In this document: positions 44,435-53,542 of the stretch, one piece after another | How the letters are laid out: each line of letters starts with the position of its first letter | Numbering within the stretch: position 1 is the first letter of the stretch | Source of the DNA: Streptococcus sp. D7B5 | GTDB lineage: Bacteria > Bacillota > Bacilli > Lactobacillales > Streptococcaceae | NCBI RefSeq assembly: GCF_029691405.1 | Contig: NZ_CP121467.1 | Location: 1,906,733-1,970,732 of the forward strand | Direction: 5' to 3' | DNA length: 64,000 bases | Notes under the pieces: generated by a model | Seen by the model: only the letters and a program-made list of their open reading frames with translations | What the model was told of the DNA's origin: nothing | Databases searched by the model: none | Program-made: the position numbers and the translations under genes

Positions 44435-44956
44435 ATGGCAGTATATTTTTACGGCTGTATCACCATGGATGGCTACTTGGCAGACAGCCAGCACAGGATA
44501 GACTGGCTGCATCAGCTTGGTTCTGTAGAGGATACAAGCTATGATGACTTTTACAGGCAAATGGATATCACCATCATGGGCAAGCGGACTTTTGAGGAAA
44601 TCCAAGATTTGCAAGATGTAGAAAGTTTTTATCAAGCTACGGAAAACTATGTCTTTACGCATGATAGGCACCTGCCTGTCATCAATTACAAGCCAGTAGC
44701 TGGGGATGTGGTGGACTTTGTTCAACAGATTGACAAAGGCAAAAATGTCTTTGTGATTGGTGGTAATTCCTTGGTAGGACCGCTCTTGGATGCGGATCTT
44801 TTCGACCACCTCATTATTCAGATAGCGCCCCTTATCCTAGGAAAGGGAGTTCCCCTCTTTACTCAAGAGGAAGGGCAGCGCTTTTACCAACTGGATAGCC
44901 TCAGACAATTTGGCCCTTTTGCAGAGCTGGTTTTCAGCCGAAAAAGTCAGAAATAG
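44435..44956 (+). CDS. RibD C-terminal/dihydrofolate reductase-like protein
   Basis: A 173-residue protein of the RibD C-terminal superfamily, NADPH-dependent reductases resembling DHFR. It opens AVYFYGCITMDGYLA, has TIMGKRTFEEI near 48-58, FVIGGNSLVGPLLDADLFD near 107-125 and IAPLILGKGVPLF near 131-143, which fit the NADPH and substrate sites. It is probably not the housekeeping folate enzyme. It begins eight bases after the phosphorylase stop and ends shortly before cysS, so it is likely part of the same transcript. Substrate unknown. Confidence 0.8.
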   Translation: MAVYFYGCITMDGYLADSQHRIDWLHQLGSVEDTSYDDFYRQMDITIMGKRTFEEIQDLQDVESFYQATENYVFTHDRHLPVINYKPVAGDVVDFVQQIDKGKNVFVIGGNSLVGPLLDADLFDHLIIQIAPLILGKGVPLFTQEEGQRFYQLDSLRQFGPFAELVFSRKSQK

Positions 44957-44973
44957 AGAAGGGAGTGGACCGC

Positions 44974-46317
44974 ATGATTAAAATTTACGACACCATGACC
45001 CGCAGCCTACGTGAATTTATGCCCATTGAAGAGGGCAAGGTTCGCATGTATGTCTGTGGTCCGACGGTTTATAACTATATCCACGTGGGCAATGCCCGTT
45101 CAACAGTAGCTTTTGACACAGTTCGTCGCTATTTTGAGTATCGGGGATTTGAGGTCAATTATATTTCCAACTTTACAGATGTAGACGATAAGATTATCAA
45201 CCGTGCCAAGGAAGAAGGTATCACGCCTCTGGAGGTTGCGGACAAGTACATCGCTGCCTTTCGTGAGGATGTGACGGCCTTGGGTGTGAAACCTGCGACT
45301 CGCCATCCGCGTGTAGTGGAGTTTATGGCGGACATCATTCGTTTTGTGGAAGACTTGATTGAAAAAGGTTATGCTTACGAGAGCCAAGGGGATGTCTATT
45401 TCCGTGTGGAAAAATCCCACAATTACGCCAAATTGGCTAACAAAACCTTGGAAGATTTGGAGCTGGGTGCTTCAGGTCGTACCGATGAAGAAACAGCTCG
45501 CAAGGAAAATCCTGTAGACTTTGCCCTTTGGAAAGCTGCAAAACCAGGCGAGATTTCTTGGGACAGTCCTTGGGGACCTGGTCGTCCGGGCTGGCATATC
45601 GAGTGTTCAGTCATGTCGACAGAGATTTTGGGAGATACCATTGATATCCACGGTGGTGGAGCTGATTTGGAGTTTCCTCACCATACCAACGAAATTGCCC
45701 AGTCAGAAGCAAAAACAGGTAAGACTTTTGCTAACTACTGGATGCATAATGGCTTTGTCAATATCGACAATGTCAAGATGTCTAAGTCCTTGGGTAACTT
45801 TATCACCGTCCATGATGCCCTTAGAACTCTTGATGGTCAAGTGTTGCGTTTCTTCTTTGCGACTCAGCATTACCGCAAGCCTATCAACTTTACCGAAAAA
45901 GCAGTGAGAGACGCCGAGACCAATCTCAAGTATCTGAAGAACACTTACGAACAACCATTTACAGGAAACGTGGATACCCAAGAGTTACAAGCCTTTAAAG
46001 ACAAGTTTGTAGCTGCTATGGATGAGGATTTCAACTCTGCCAACGGTATCACAGTTGTCTTTGAAATGGCCAAATGGATCAACTCAGGAAACTATGATGC
46101 AAGTGTTAAGGAAGCTCTTGCGGCTATGTTGGAGGTCTTTGGGATTGTCTTTGTTGAGGAAGTTTTGGATGCAGACATTGAAGCCTTAATCCAAAAACGT
46201 CAAGAAGCGCGTGCTAATCGTGACTTTGCGACAGCAGACCAAATCCGTGACCAATTGGCTGCTCAAGGAATTAAGCTCCTTGACACCAAGGATGGAGTGA
46301 GGTGGACTCGTGATTGA
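44974..46317 (+). CDS. cysS: Cysteinyl-tRNA synthetase
   Basis: Charges tRNA-Cys. The 447-residue class I synthetase starts MIKIYDTMTRSL after AGGGAG; the GTG nine bases earlier is part of the leader. It has the zinc-site MYVCGPTVYNYIHVGNARS with HIGH-like HVGN near 27-45, the second zinc cysteine in WHIECSVM near 206-213, EFPHHTNEIAQSE near 228-240 and the KMSKS loop near 266-270. It overlaps mrnC by eight bases. Confidence 0.97.
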   Translation: MIKIYDTMTRSLREFMPIEEGKVRMYVCGPTVYNYIHVGNARSTVAFDTVRRYFEYRGFEVNYISNFTDVDDKIINRAKEEGITPLEVADKYIAAFREDVTALGVKPATRHPRVVEFMADIIRFVEDLIEKGYAYESQGDVYFRVEKSHNYAKLANKTLEDLELGASGRTDEETARKENPVDFALWKAAKPGEISWDSPWGPGRPGWHIECSVMSTEILGDTIDIHGGGADLEFPHHTNEIAQSEAKTGKTFANYWMHNGFVNIDNVKMSKSLGNFITVHDALRTLDGQVLRFFFATQHYRKPINFTEKAVRDAETNLKYLKNTYEQPFTGNVDTQELQAFKDKFVAAMDEDFNSANGITVVFEMAKWINSGNYDASVKEALAAMLEVFGIVFVEEVLDADIEALIQKRQEARANRDFATADQIRDQLAAQGIKLLDTKDGVRWTRD

Positions 46318-46696
46318 TGTCAATCTCATTAACGGGATTGCGCTTGCCTTCGAAGGAGATGCGGTTTATTCCATGTATATCCGTCGCCATCTCATCCTTA
46401 AAGGCATGACCAAACCCAACAAACTCCACCAAGAGGCGACTAAGTATGTGTCAGCCAAGGCTCAAGCTCACTTGATTGCCCTCATGTTGGAAGAGCAAGT
46501 CTTGACGGAAAAAGAAGAAGAAATCTATAAACGAGGCCGCAATACCAATAGCCACACAAAGGCTAAAAATGCGGATGTCGTAACTTATCGCATGTCTACA
46601 GGATTTGAAGCGGTCATGGGCTATCTCCATCTGACTGAAAATCTGGAGCGTCTAGAGACTATAATTTCTTGGTGCATCCAAAAAGTGGAGGGCTAG
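46310..46696 (+). CDS. mrnC: Mini-ribonuclease III
   Basis: RNase III-like endonuclease without a dsRNA-binding domain, which matures 23S rRNA. The 128-residue protein starts at GTG 46310 inside the cysS end. The catalytic helix is ALAFEGDAVYSMYIRRHLI near 11-29 (the acidic EGDAVY core), and the second acidic helix YRMSTGFEAVMGYLHL near 97-112. Pairing with cysS is common in Firmicutes. Confidence 0.93.
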   Translation: MIDVNLINGIALAFEGDAVYSMYIRRHLILKGMTKPNKLHQEATKYVSAKAQAHLIALMLEEQVLTEKEEEIYKRGRNTNSHTKAKNADVVTYRMSTGFEAVMGYLHLTENLERLETIISWCIQKVEG

Positions 46697-46699
46697 AAT

Positions 46700-47569
46700 A
46701 TGATTGCAAAGGAATTACAAGACTGGTTCCCTGAAGCTCAGATTTCAGATCAGCCAGTAGAGAAACCGGGCTATCTTACTCTTCCTTTAGCTTCTCAGCA
46801 GTGGATTTTACTGGAGGAAGCTGGGCTCAGCGAGCGTGAAAAGCAGCTGGTTGCCCTTTTGACCCAGCAGGAGCAGGCTCGTTCGCTCAATCCTTGGTAT
46901 CCCTATTTGATTGAGGGGAAGGGGCAGGCACCGCAAACATTTAAAAAAATTCAGCTGGTTTATTGCCATCTATCCTATTACCAACAGGAAAATCTATCCT
47001 CTTGGCTAGACATGATGCGGACTCTTTTTCCCAACTGCCAGACAGTGCTACAGGTTGGGGCTCAGGATTATGTATTTGTTCTTCAACAAGATAAATATAG
47101 CTCTGTTCGCTCAATCTTATCTGATATGATTGAAGCGGTTGAGTATGACTTTGGCCTTCGTCTGTCTATCATGTTAGGCCAGGTTTGGTCTCAGACAGGC
47201 CCTCAAGCCCTATCAGACTTAATCAAAGCGGAGCGGGATTTGTTTAAAGCTTGGTGGCGCCAAGGTCACCAAGGTGTACACACCTTTTCACAGCTCTATC
47301 TATGGAGTATGGGGGAAAGACTTGTGGAACTGAGAGTCATTAAAGAATACCTGCATCAGATGATTTTGGATCAGGATCAGATTCAGGAAATTATCCTTTC
47401 TCTCTGGGAAAACAGTGCTGTCCTAACTAAAACGGCCCAGCAACTCTATCTGCACCGCAATTCTCTCCAATACAAGATTGACAAATGGGAAGAATTGACA
47501 GGGCTACAGTTGAAGGAATTGACCGACTTGACCTTGTGTTATCAGTTGATTTTACCAGATATTCTTTAA
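46700..47569 (+). CDS. PucR-type helix-turn-helix regulator
   Basis: A 289-residue putative regulator. The C-terminal 60 residues match the PucR/CdaR helix-turn-helix: ENSAVLTKTAQQLYLHRNSLQYKIDKW near 237-263. The N-terminal part has no recognised effector domain. It is translated three bases after mrnC. The gene immediately downstream is msmK, so it may regulate sugar uptake; that link is by position only. Confidence 0.75.
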   Translation: MIAKELQDWFPEAQISDQPVEKPGYLTLPLASQQWILLEEAGLSEREKQLVALLTQQEQARSLNPWYPYLIEGKGQAPQTFKKIQLVYCHLSYYQQENLSSWLDMMRTLFPNCQTVLQVGAQDYVFVLQQDKYSSVRSILSDMIEAVEYDFGLRLSIMLGQVWSQTGPQALSDLIKAERDLFKAWWRQGHQGVHTFSQLYLWSMGERLVELRVIKEYLHQMILDQDQIQEIILSLWENSAVLTKTAQQLYLHRNSLQYKIDKWEELTGLQLKELTDLTLCYQLILPDIL

Positions 47570-47599
47570 AGTTTTGTGCAAGTTGCACAGAACTTTTTT
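47569..47599 (+). terminator. Terminator before msmK
   Basis: AAGTTTTGTGCA/TGCACAGAACTT, a 12-bp stem with one wobble and a three-base loop, then a T run. Confidence 0.8.
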
Positions 47600-47626
47600 A
47601 TTTTTTTGGTCACCTTGCCATAGAAA

Positions 47627-47649
47627 AGTAAAGCGTTTTCATCTATAAT
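47627..47649 (+). promoter_or_regulatory. msmK promoter with cre site
   Basis: TATAAT at 47644-47649. AGTAAAGCGTTTTCA (47627-47641) matches the CcpA cre consensus at 13 of 15 positions and fills the space just before the -10. CcpA bound there would block transcription, giving catabolite repression of the sugar-importer ATPase. The -35 is poor. Confidence 0.65.
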
Positions 47650-47683
47650 AAAGCTATCAAAAAATAAAAGGAGTTCACCTTCC

Positions 47684-48814
47684 ATGGTAGAATTAAATCT
47701 TAAAAACATTTACAAAAAATATCCAAACAGCGAACACTACTCAGTTGAAGACTTCAACTTGGACATCAAAGACAAGGAATTTATCGTTTTCGTAGGTCCT
47801 TCAGGATGTGGTAAATCAACAACTCTTCGTATGATTGCTGGTCTTGAAGACATCACAGAAGGTACTGCATCTATCGATGGCGTGGTTGTCAACGACGTAG
47901 CTCCAAAAGACCGTGACATCGCCATGGTATTCCAAAACTACGCTCTTTATCCACACATGACTGTATATGACAACATGGCTTTCGGTTTGAAATTGCGTAA
48001 ATACAGCAAGGAAGACATCGACAAACGTGTTCAAGAAGCAGCAGCAATCCTTGGTTTGAAAGAATTCTTGGATCGTAAACCTGCTGACCTCTCAGGTGGT
48101 CAACGTCAACGTGTTGCCATGGGTCGTGCCATCGTCCGTGATGCAAAAGTATTCTTGATGGACGAACCTTTGTCAAACTTGGATGCCAAACTTCGTGTAT
48201 CCATGCGTGCTGAAATCGCGAAAATCCACCGTCGTATCGGAGCTACAACTATCTACGTAACCCACGACCAAACAGAAGCGATGACTCTTGCAGACCGTAT
48301 CGTTATCATGTCAGCTACTAAGAACCCTGCTGGTACAGGTACTATCGGACGTGTTGAACAAATCGGTACCCCTCAAGAAGTTTACAAAAACCCAGTTAAC
48401 AAGTTCGTTGCAGGATTTATCGGAAGCCCAGCTATGAACTTCATCAATGTGAAATTGGTTGGTGGTGAAATTGTTTCTGACGGTTTCCGCTTGAAAGTTC
48501 CAGAAGGAGCATTGAAAGTTCTTCGTGATAAAGGCTATGAAGGTAAAGAATTGATTTTCGGTATTCGTCCAGAAGATGTGAATGCAGAACCTGCTTTCCT
48601 TGAAACATTCCCAGAATCAGTTGTTAAAGCAACTATCTCTGTATCAGAATTGCTTGGTTCAGAATCTCACCTTTACTGCCAAGTTGGTAAAGATGAATTT
48701 GTTGCAAAAGTGGATGCTCGTGACTACTTGCAAACAGGTGCAACAGTTGAACTTGGATTTGACTTGAACAAAGCACACTTCTTCGATGTAGAAACTGAAA
48801 AAACAGTCTACTAA
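47684..48814 (+). CDS. msmK: Multiple-sugar ABC importer ATPase MsmK
   Basis: Shared ATPase that energises several carbohydrate ABC importers in streptococci. The 376-residue protein has Walker [10 protein letters not shown] near 37-45, the Q loop in [11 protein letters not shown] near 82-92, signature [14 protein letters not shown] near 135-148, Walker [14 protein letters not shown] near 155-167 and a C-terminal MalK-type regulatory (TOBE) domain from about 240. No permease or binding-protein genes are adjacent, as expected for the stand-alone gene. Codon bias indicates high expression. Confidence 0.95.
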   Translation: MVELNLKNIYKKYPNSEHYSVEDFNLDIKDKEFIVFVGPSGCGKSTTLRMIAGLEDITEGTASIDGVVVNDVAPKDRDIAMVFQNYALYPHMTVYDNMAFGLKLRKYSKEDIDKRVQEAAAILGLKEFLDRKPADLSGGQRQRVAMGRAIVRDAKVFLMDEPLSNLDAKLRVSMRAEIAKIHRRIGATTIYVTHDQTEAMTLADRIVIMSATKNPAGTGTIGRVEQIGTPQEVYKNPVNKFVAGFIGSPAMNFINVKLVGGEIVSDGFRLKVPEGALKVLRDKGYEGKELIFGIRPEDVNAEPAFLETFPESVVKATISVSELLGSESHLYCQVGKDEFVAKVDARDYLQTGATVELGFDLNKAHFFDVETEKTVY

Positions 48815-48828
48815 GCAAATGAAATGTC

Positions 48829-48863
48829 AAAACACTGCTAGAGAAATCTGGCAGTGTTTTTCT
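48829..48863 (+). terminator. Terminator after msmK
   Basis: AAAACACTGC/GCAGTGTTTT stem with inner CTAGA/TCTGG pairing and a T-rich tail. Confidence 0.8.
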
Positions 48864-48923
48864 TTTAAATGCTTGTTATTGGTATAAAAACAGGCTTTTC
48901 TAGTTTTCATATCCTTAAAAAAG

Positions 48924-48932
48924 TGATAAAAT
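48924..48932 (+). promoter_or_regulatory. relA promoter (extended -10)
   Basis: TGATAAAAT extended -10, 24 bp before the relA start; TTTTCA lies near the -35 position. Confidence 0.5.
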
Positions 48933-48956
48933 GGTAGGAAGAATTGGAGAGTATAG

Positions 48957-51173
48957 ATGCCGAAAGAAGTGAATTTGACGGGCGATCAGGTAGTCGCTTT
49001 AACGAAAGAATATTTAACAAAGGAAGACGTTGCTTTTGTACAAAAAGCATTGATTTACGCAGTTGATTGTCATAGTGGGCAGTTTCGGAAATCAGGTGAG
49101 CCCTATATTATCCATCCCATTCAGGTAGCAGGCATTCTGGCTAAGCTCAAGCTGGATGCCGTAACCGTTGCCTGTGGTTTTTTGCATGATGTGGTTGAAG
49201 ACACAGATGCGACACTGGATGATTTGGAGAGAGAGTTCGGTCATGATGTTCGGATTATCGTTGATGGGGTGACCAAGCTTGGTAAGGTTGAGTACAAATC
49301 ACTCGAGGAACAATTGGCTGAAAATCACCGCAAGATGCTTATGGCCATGTCAGAGGATATCCGTGTTATCTTGGTTAAATTATCGGACCGTTTGCACAAT
49401 ATGCGGACTCTCAAACACCTTCGAAAGGACAAGCAAGAGCGTATCTCCAGAGAAACCATGGAAATTTATGCACCACTTGCTCATCGTCTAGGGATTTCCA
49501 GTGTCAAGTGGGAGTTGGAAGATCTATCTTTCCGTTATCTCAATCCAACTGAGTTTTACAAGATTACCCACATGATGAAGGAAAAACGCAGAGAACGTGA
49601 GGCTTTGGTCGATGAAGTTGTAACCAAGTTGGAAGAGTACGCTACAGAAAGAAATCTCAAAGGGAAAATCTATGGTCGTCCTAAGCATATCTATTCGATC
49701 TACCGCAAGATGCAGGATAAGAAGAAACGCTTTGAGGAAATTTATGACCTGATTGCCATTCGCTGTATCTTAGATACCCAGAGTGATGTCTATGCTATGC
49801 TGGGTTATGTGCATGAACTTTGGAAACCTATGCCAGGCCGCTTCAAAGACTATATCGCCAATCGTAAGGCCAATGGTTACCAGTCTATCCATACAACTGT
49901 TTATGGGCCAAAAGGGCCGATTGAGTTCCAGATTCGGACCAAGGAAATGCACGAAGTGGCTGAGTATGGGGTTGCGGCTCACTGGGCTTATAAGAAAGGC
50001 ATTAAAGGGCAGGTCAACAGCAAGGAATCTGCTATTGGAATGAACTGGATCAAGGAGATGATGGAGCTCCAAGACCAGGCTGATGATGCCAAGGAATTTG
50101 TGGACTCTGTTAAGGAAAACTATCTGGCGGAGGAGATTTACGTCTTTACTCCTGATGGTGCGGTTCGCTCCCTACCAAAAGATTCAGGACCGATTGACTT
50201 TGCCTATGAAATCCATACCAAAGTCGGTGAAAAAGCGACTGGTGCCAAGGTCAATGGCCGTATGGTTCCGCTGACAACCAAGCTCAAGACAGGGGATCAG
50301 GTTGAAATTATCACCAATCCCAACTCCTTTGGTCCGAGTCGTGACTGGCTCAACATGGTCAAGACCAGCAAGGCGCGCAACAAGATTCGTCAGTTCTTTA
50401 AAAATCAAGACAAGGAATTATCCGTTAACAAGGGCCGTGAGATGTTGATGGCCCAGTTCCAAGAAAACGGCTATGTAGCCAATAAATTCATGGACAAGCG
50501 CCATATGGATGAGGTTCTTCAAAAGACCAGCTACAAGACAGAGGAGGCTCTCTACGCAGCCATTGGTTTTGGAGAAATTGGCGCTATTACCGTCTTTAAC
50601 CGCTTGACCGAAAAGGAACGTCGTGAGGAAGAACGCGCTAAGGCCAAGGCGGAGGCAGAAGAGCTTGTCAAAGGTGGCGAAGTTAAGGTCGAGAACAAAG
50701 AAACCATCAAGGTCAAGCATGAGGGTGGTGTGGTCATTGAAGGTGCTTCAGGTCTCCTCGTTCGTATTGCCAAGTGTTGCAATCCAGTGCCGGGTGACGA
50801 CATTGTCGGCTACATTACTAAGGGACGCGGTGTAGCTATTCACCGTGTGGACTGTATGAATCTCCGTGCCCAAGAAAACTATGAGCAACGTCTCCTTGAT
50901 GTGGAATGGGAAGATCAATTCTCAAGCAAGGAATACACTGCCCACATCGATATCTATGGTCTCAACCGTACAGGGCTCTTAAATGATGTTTTACAAGTTC
51001 TCTCAAACACGACCAAGAATATCTCAACTGTTAATGCTCAACCAACTAAGGATATGAAATTTGCTAATATCCATGTATCCTTTGGTATTTCCAACCTCTC
51101 TACACTGACCACAGTCGTGGACAAGATTAAGAGTGTACCAGAGGTCTACTCTGTTAAACGGACCAACGGCTAA
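48957..51173 (+). CDS. relA: Bifunctional (p)ppGpp synthetase/hydrolase
   Basis: Stringent-response enzyme (Rel/RSH). The 738-residue protein has an N-terminal HD hydrolase domain ([15 protein letters not shown] near 48-62, [15 protein letters not shown] near 75-89), the synthetase domain ([12 protein letters not shown] near 263-274, [19 protein letters not shown] near 293-312), then TGS ([10 protein letters not shown] near 392), zinc-finger-like [14 protein letters not shown] near 607 and a C-terminal ACT domain. The catalytic parts look complete, so both activities are expected. dtd follows 29 bases later. Confidence 0.97.
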   Translation: MPKEVNLTGDQVVALTKEYLTKEDVAFVQKALIYAVDCHSGQFRKSGEPYIIHPIQVAGILAKLKLDAVTVACGFLHDVVEDTDATLDDLEREFGHDVRIIVDGVTKLGKVEYKSLEEQLAENHRKMLMAMSEDIRVILVKLSDRLHNMRTLKHLRKDKQERISRETMEIYAPLAHRLGISSVKWELEDLSFRYLNPTEFYKITHMMKEKRREREALVDEVVTKLEEYATERNLKGKIYGRPKHIYSIYRKMQDKKKRFEEIYDLIAIRCILDTQSDVYAMLGYVHELWKPMPGRFKDYIANRKANGYQSIHTTVYGPKGPIEFQIRTKEMHEVAEYGVAAHWAYKKGIKGQVNSKESAIGMNWIKEMMELQDQADDAKEFVDSVKENYLAEEIYVFTPDGAVRSLPKDSGPIDFAYEIHTKVGEKATGAKVNGRMVPLTTKLKTGDQVEIITNPNSFGPSRDWLNMVKTSKARNKIRQFFKNQDKELSVNKGREMLMAQFQENGYVANKFMDKRHMDEVLQKTSYKTEEALYAAIGFGEIGAITVFNRLTEKERREEERAKAKAEAEELVKGGEVKVENKETIKVKHEGGVVIEGASGLLVRIAKCCNPVPGDDIVGYITKGRGVAIHRVDCMNLRAQENYEQRLLDVEWEDQFSSKEYTAHIDIYGLNRTGLLNDVLQVLSNTTKNISTVNAQPTKDMKFANIHVSFGISNLSTLTTVVDKIKSVPEVYSVKRTNG

Positions 51174-51202
51174 TTCTCCCTTCAGTTACTAGAAAGGCTA
51201 TT

Positions 51203-51646
51203 ATGAAAATCATCATTCAACGAGTCAAGAAAGCCCAAGTCAGTATCGGAGGTCAGGTACGGGGAAAAATTAATCAGGGACTCTTATTACTGGTCGGTGT
51301 TGGACCAGAGGACCAAGAGGAAGATCTGGACTATGCTGTGAGAAAGCTTGTCAATATGCGGATTTTTTCAGATGAAGAAGGCAAGATGAACCTATCTGTC
51401 AAGGATATCAAGGGGGAAATCCTTTCTATTTCCCAGTTTACCCTCTTTGCAGATACCAAGAAAGGCAATCGTCCAGCCTTTACAGGTGCCGCCAAGCCGG
51501 ATATGGCAGCTGCCTTCTATGAGGCTTTCAACCAAAAGCTAGCTCAGGAAGTCCCTGTTCAGACAGGTATTTTTGGAGCGGATATGCAGGTGGAGCTGGT
51601 CAATGATGGGCCAGTTACCATCATTCTTGATACTAAAAATAGATAA
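51203..51646 (+). CDS. dtd: D-aminoacyl-tRNA deacylase
   Basis: Removes mischarged D-amino acids from tRNA. The 147-residue protein starts [19 protein letters not shown] and carries the two active-site motifs [17 protein letters not shown] near 76-92 and [11 protein letters not shown] near 133-143, the latter with the cross-subunit Gly-Pro. It lies directly behind relA, the usual arrangement in Firmicutes, and is followed by a terminator. Confidence 0.96.
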   Translation: MKIIIQRVKKAQVSIGGQVRGKINQGLLLLVGVGPEDQEEDLDYAVRKLVNMRIFSDEEGKMNLSVKDIKGEILSISQFTLFADTKKGNRPAFTGAAKPDMAAAFYEAFNQKLAQEVPVQTGIFGADMQVELVNDGPVTIILDTKNR

Positions 51647-51647
51647 G

Positions 51648-51676
51648 AAAACCAAGCCCAGTTGGCTTGGTTTTTG
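51648..51676 (+). terminator. Terminator after dtd
   Basis: AAACCAAGCC/GGCTTGGTTT perfect stem with a five-base loop and T tail. Confidence 0.8.
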
Positions 51677-51677
51677 T

Positions 51678-52091
51678 TTATAGACACTCCCAGAAGGCGA
51701 TGTGTTTGTTGTAAAAGTCGGGATAGTTTTCTCTTAGGTGGCTAGCCGTCATATAATATAAAGTAGAATGACAGGAAGTAAAGACTGGAGTAAGAGAGTA
51801 GAAATATTGAGGGCCAGTGATAGCTAAAAAGACAAATAATAGAAGGTCAACGGAGAGAATCCATAAGTAGTAGAGGCGAATTTTTTTGTTCATCTGAGGA
51901 TAAATCTCAGAGAACTGTTTTTTGAGTCGGAAGACTAAGCGAGACAGCAGTAGTCCCTGAGCAAGGATGAAAATAAAACCAGACAGCAGGAGCCAGTCTA
52001 CAGAGAGATCGGTTTTGGAGATAAAAATTGCTAATAGTAGCAAATCACTGACTGCAATGGCTGCGAAGTGTAGTCTAAAGAGTTTTTTCAT
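51678..52091 (-). CDS. Small four-pass membrane protein, unknown
   Basis: A 137-residue membrane protein with four hydrophobic segments: FAAIAVSDLLLLAIFIS near 9-25, WLLLSGFIFILAQGLLLS near 33-50, YYLWILSVDLLLFVFLAI near 74-91, and a shorter final one near 100-118 (YSLTPVFTSCHSTLYYMTA). A GGAGGTC-like site precedes the start. No family recognised. It lies convergent with dtd and upstream of nothing obvious on its strand; context gives no role. Confidence 0.65.
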   Translation of the reverse strand: MKKLFRLHFAAIAVSDLLLLAIFISKTDLSVDWLLLSGFIFILAQGLLLSRLVFRLKKQFSEIYPQMNKKIRLYYLWILSVDLLLFVFLAITGPQYFYSLTPVFTSCHSTLYYMTASHLRENYPDFYNKHIAFWECL

Positions 52092-52159
52092 AGGATGACC
52101 TCCCTCTTTTATCTAGCTTCATTCTACACCAAATGAATGGGAGTTGCAACTAACATAAT

Positions 52160-52190
52160 AAAAAATCCCTGAAAGGAATTTCTTTCAGGA
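52160..52190 (-). terminator. Terminator after psaR
   Basis: Minus-strand stem CCTGAAAG/CTTTCAGG with a six-base loop and GATTTTTT tail. Confidence 0.75.
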
Positions 52191-52198
52191 ATAAGGGG

Positions 52199-52849
52199 TT
52201 AGTTGATTTTTTCGACATAGAGTTGTTTGGCGATATCCATACTAACTTGGAGGTCTTCGTCTTTGTTGACCAGAGTAAAGCTATTGGAAAAGCCATCAAA
52301 CTGCTTGACATGGACTTGGTCACCGATATGAATTGCGTGCTTTTCTAGATATTTGAGTAGTTCAAAACTATCATGAACACGAGTCAGGAGATAGGTTCCA
52401 GCTTCCTGGACGGCTGCTAGTGGCAGGTTATTGATTTCAACCAAGAGTTCTCCCTCGGCTGGTATGGTTCCACCGTGGGGGCAGGTTTGAGGGAAACCAA
52501 GCAGTTTATCCAGTCTCTTTACAAAAAGGTCGGAGACAGTGTGTTCTAGGACCTCAGCTTCTTCGTGGATCTGATCGCTAGTATAGTCCAAATGGTGAAC
52601 TAGAAAGACTTCAATCAAACGGTGTTTACGATAGAGCTCAGAGACCAGTTTGAGACCAATATCTGTTAATAGATAGCCATTCTCCTTATCCTTGAGGATG
52701 AGATTTTCACTTTTCATGCGTTTGATCATCTCTGTTACAGCAGGCGGAGAGACCTGCATACGGGCAGCAATTTCTTTGTTGGTGATTTTTTGCATGTCCG
52801 TACCGATTTCATAAATACATTTTAAATAATCTTCTTTATTTGGAGTCAT
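52199..52849 (-). CDS. psaR: DtxR/MntR-family manganese regulator PsaR
   Basis: Mn-dependent repressor of the psa manganese transport genes. The 216-residue protein starts MTPNKEDYLKCIYEIG after AGAGG; an in-frame ATG nine codons earlier is less likely. It has the DtxR helix-turn-helix ITNKEIAARMQVSPPAVTEM near 20-39, the metal-site CPHGG near 122-126 with HEEAEVLEH upstream, and an FeoA-like C-terminal domain (VHVKQFDGFSN near 178-188). A matching operator lies upstream of psaB at 56109. Confidence 0.94.
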   Translation of the reverse strand: MTPNKEDYLKCIYEIGTDMQKITNKEIAARMQVSPPAVTEMIKRMKSENLILKDKENGYLLTDIGLKLVSELYRKHRLIEVFLVHHLDYTSDQIHEEAEVLEHTVSDLFVKRLDKLLGFPQTCPHGGTIPAEGELLVEINNLPLAAVQEAGTYLLTRVHDSFELLKYLEKHAIHIGDQVHVKQFDGFSNSFTLVNKDEDLQVSMDIAKQLYVEKIN

Positions 52850-52878
52850 TCGTTTCCTCTTGTTCATTCTCTCCATCT

Positions 52879-52887
52879 AGTATACCA
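52879..52887 (-). promoter_or_regulatory. psaR promoter (extended -10)
   Basis: Minus-strand TGGTATACT extended -10, about 30 bp before the psaR start. It overlaps the T tract of the tpxD terminator, so polymerase released or paused there passes directly over the psaR promoter. Confidence 0.5.
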
Positions 52888-52912
52888 AAAAAAGCTAGAT
52901 TTCTCTAGCTTT
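52885..52912 (-). terminator. Terminator after tpxD
   Basis: Minus-strand perfect stem AAAGCTAGA/TCTAGCTTT with GAAA loop and a T tract. Confidence 0.85.
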
Positions 52913-52932
52913 CTGTCATAATGCTTGTGATT

Positions 52933-53427
52933 TTAGTCTAGTTCTTTAACTGCAGCAATAGCAGCTTCAAAGTCTGGCTCCGTGTTGATATTGTCAACGT
53001 ATTCTACATAACGGATGACATTGTCAGCATCGAGAACAAAGACGGCACGTGCAAGGAGATGCCATTCGTTAATCAAGAGGGCATAATCACGTCCGAAAGA
53101 ATGGTCAAAGTAGTCTGAAAGCATGATGGCATTGTCAAGACCTTCAGCCCCGCACCAGCGTCCTTGGGCAAATGGTAGGTCCATAGAAACGGTAAGAACG
53201 ACGGTGTTGTCAAGGTTGGCAAGTTCTTGGTTGAAGCGACGTGTTTGCGTTGAGCAGACACCAGTATCGATAGAAGGGACAACACTCAAGACTTTTTTCT
53301 TTCCATCAAAGTCAGCTAGCGTTTTTTTAGAGAGATCGGTTGTTGTAAGAGAAAAGTCAAGTGCCTTGTCTCCGACTTGCAGTTGTTTACCTGTAAAAGT
53401 TACAGGATTTCCGAGAAAAGTGGTCAT
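52933..53427 (-). CDS. tpxD: Thiol peroxidase
   Basis: Peroxiredoxin (Tpx/PsaD) that removes H2O2. The 164-residue protein has the catalytic [15 protein letters not shown] with peroxidatic C58. A second, resolving cysteine is not in the usual place: near residue 92 the sequence reads [12 protein letters not shown] with Cys near 93, which fits the atypical two-cysteine scheme. It lies 115 bases downstream of psaA, behind a stem-loop, so it may be expressed by partial read-through. Manganese uptake and peroxide defence are functionally linked in streptococci. Confidence 0.94.
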   Translation of the reverse strand: MTTFLGNPVTFTGKQLQVGDKALDFSLTTTDLSKKTLADFDGKKKVLSVVPSIDTGVCSTQTRRFNQELANLDNTVVLTVSMDLPFAQGRWCGAEGLDNAIMLSDYFDHSFGRDYALLINEWHLLARAVFVLDADNVIRYVEYVDNINTEPDFEAAIAAVKELD

Positions 53428-53502
53428 GAAACTACTCCATTCTTTTTTCTTTCATTTTACCGAGAATTATCAGATTTTTCCAATGATTTGACCGGAAAGT
53501 GT

Positions 53503-53536
53503 AAAAAAACGCCAATTCGGTGAGAATGACGTTTTT
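53503..53536 (-). terminator. Terminator or attenuator after psaA
   Basis: Minus-strand stem AACGTCATTC with GAATTGGCGTT (one wobble, one bulge) followed by TTTTTTT. The imperfect stem may let some transcripts continue into tpxD. Confidence 0.65.
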
Positions 53537-53542
53537 AATGGA

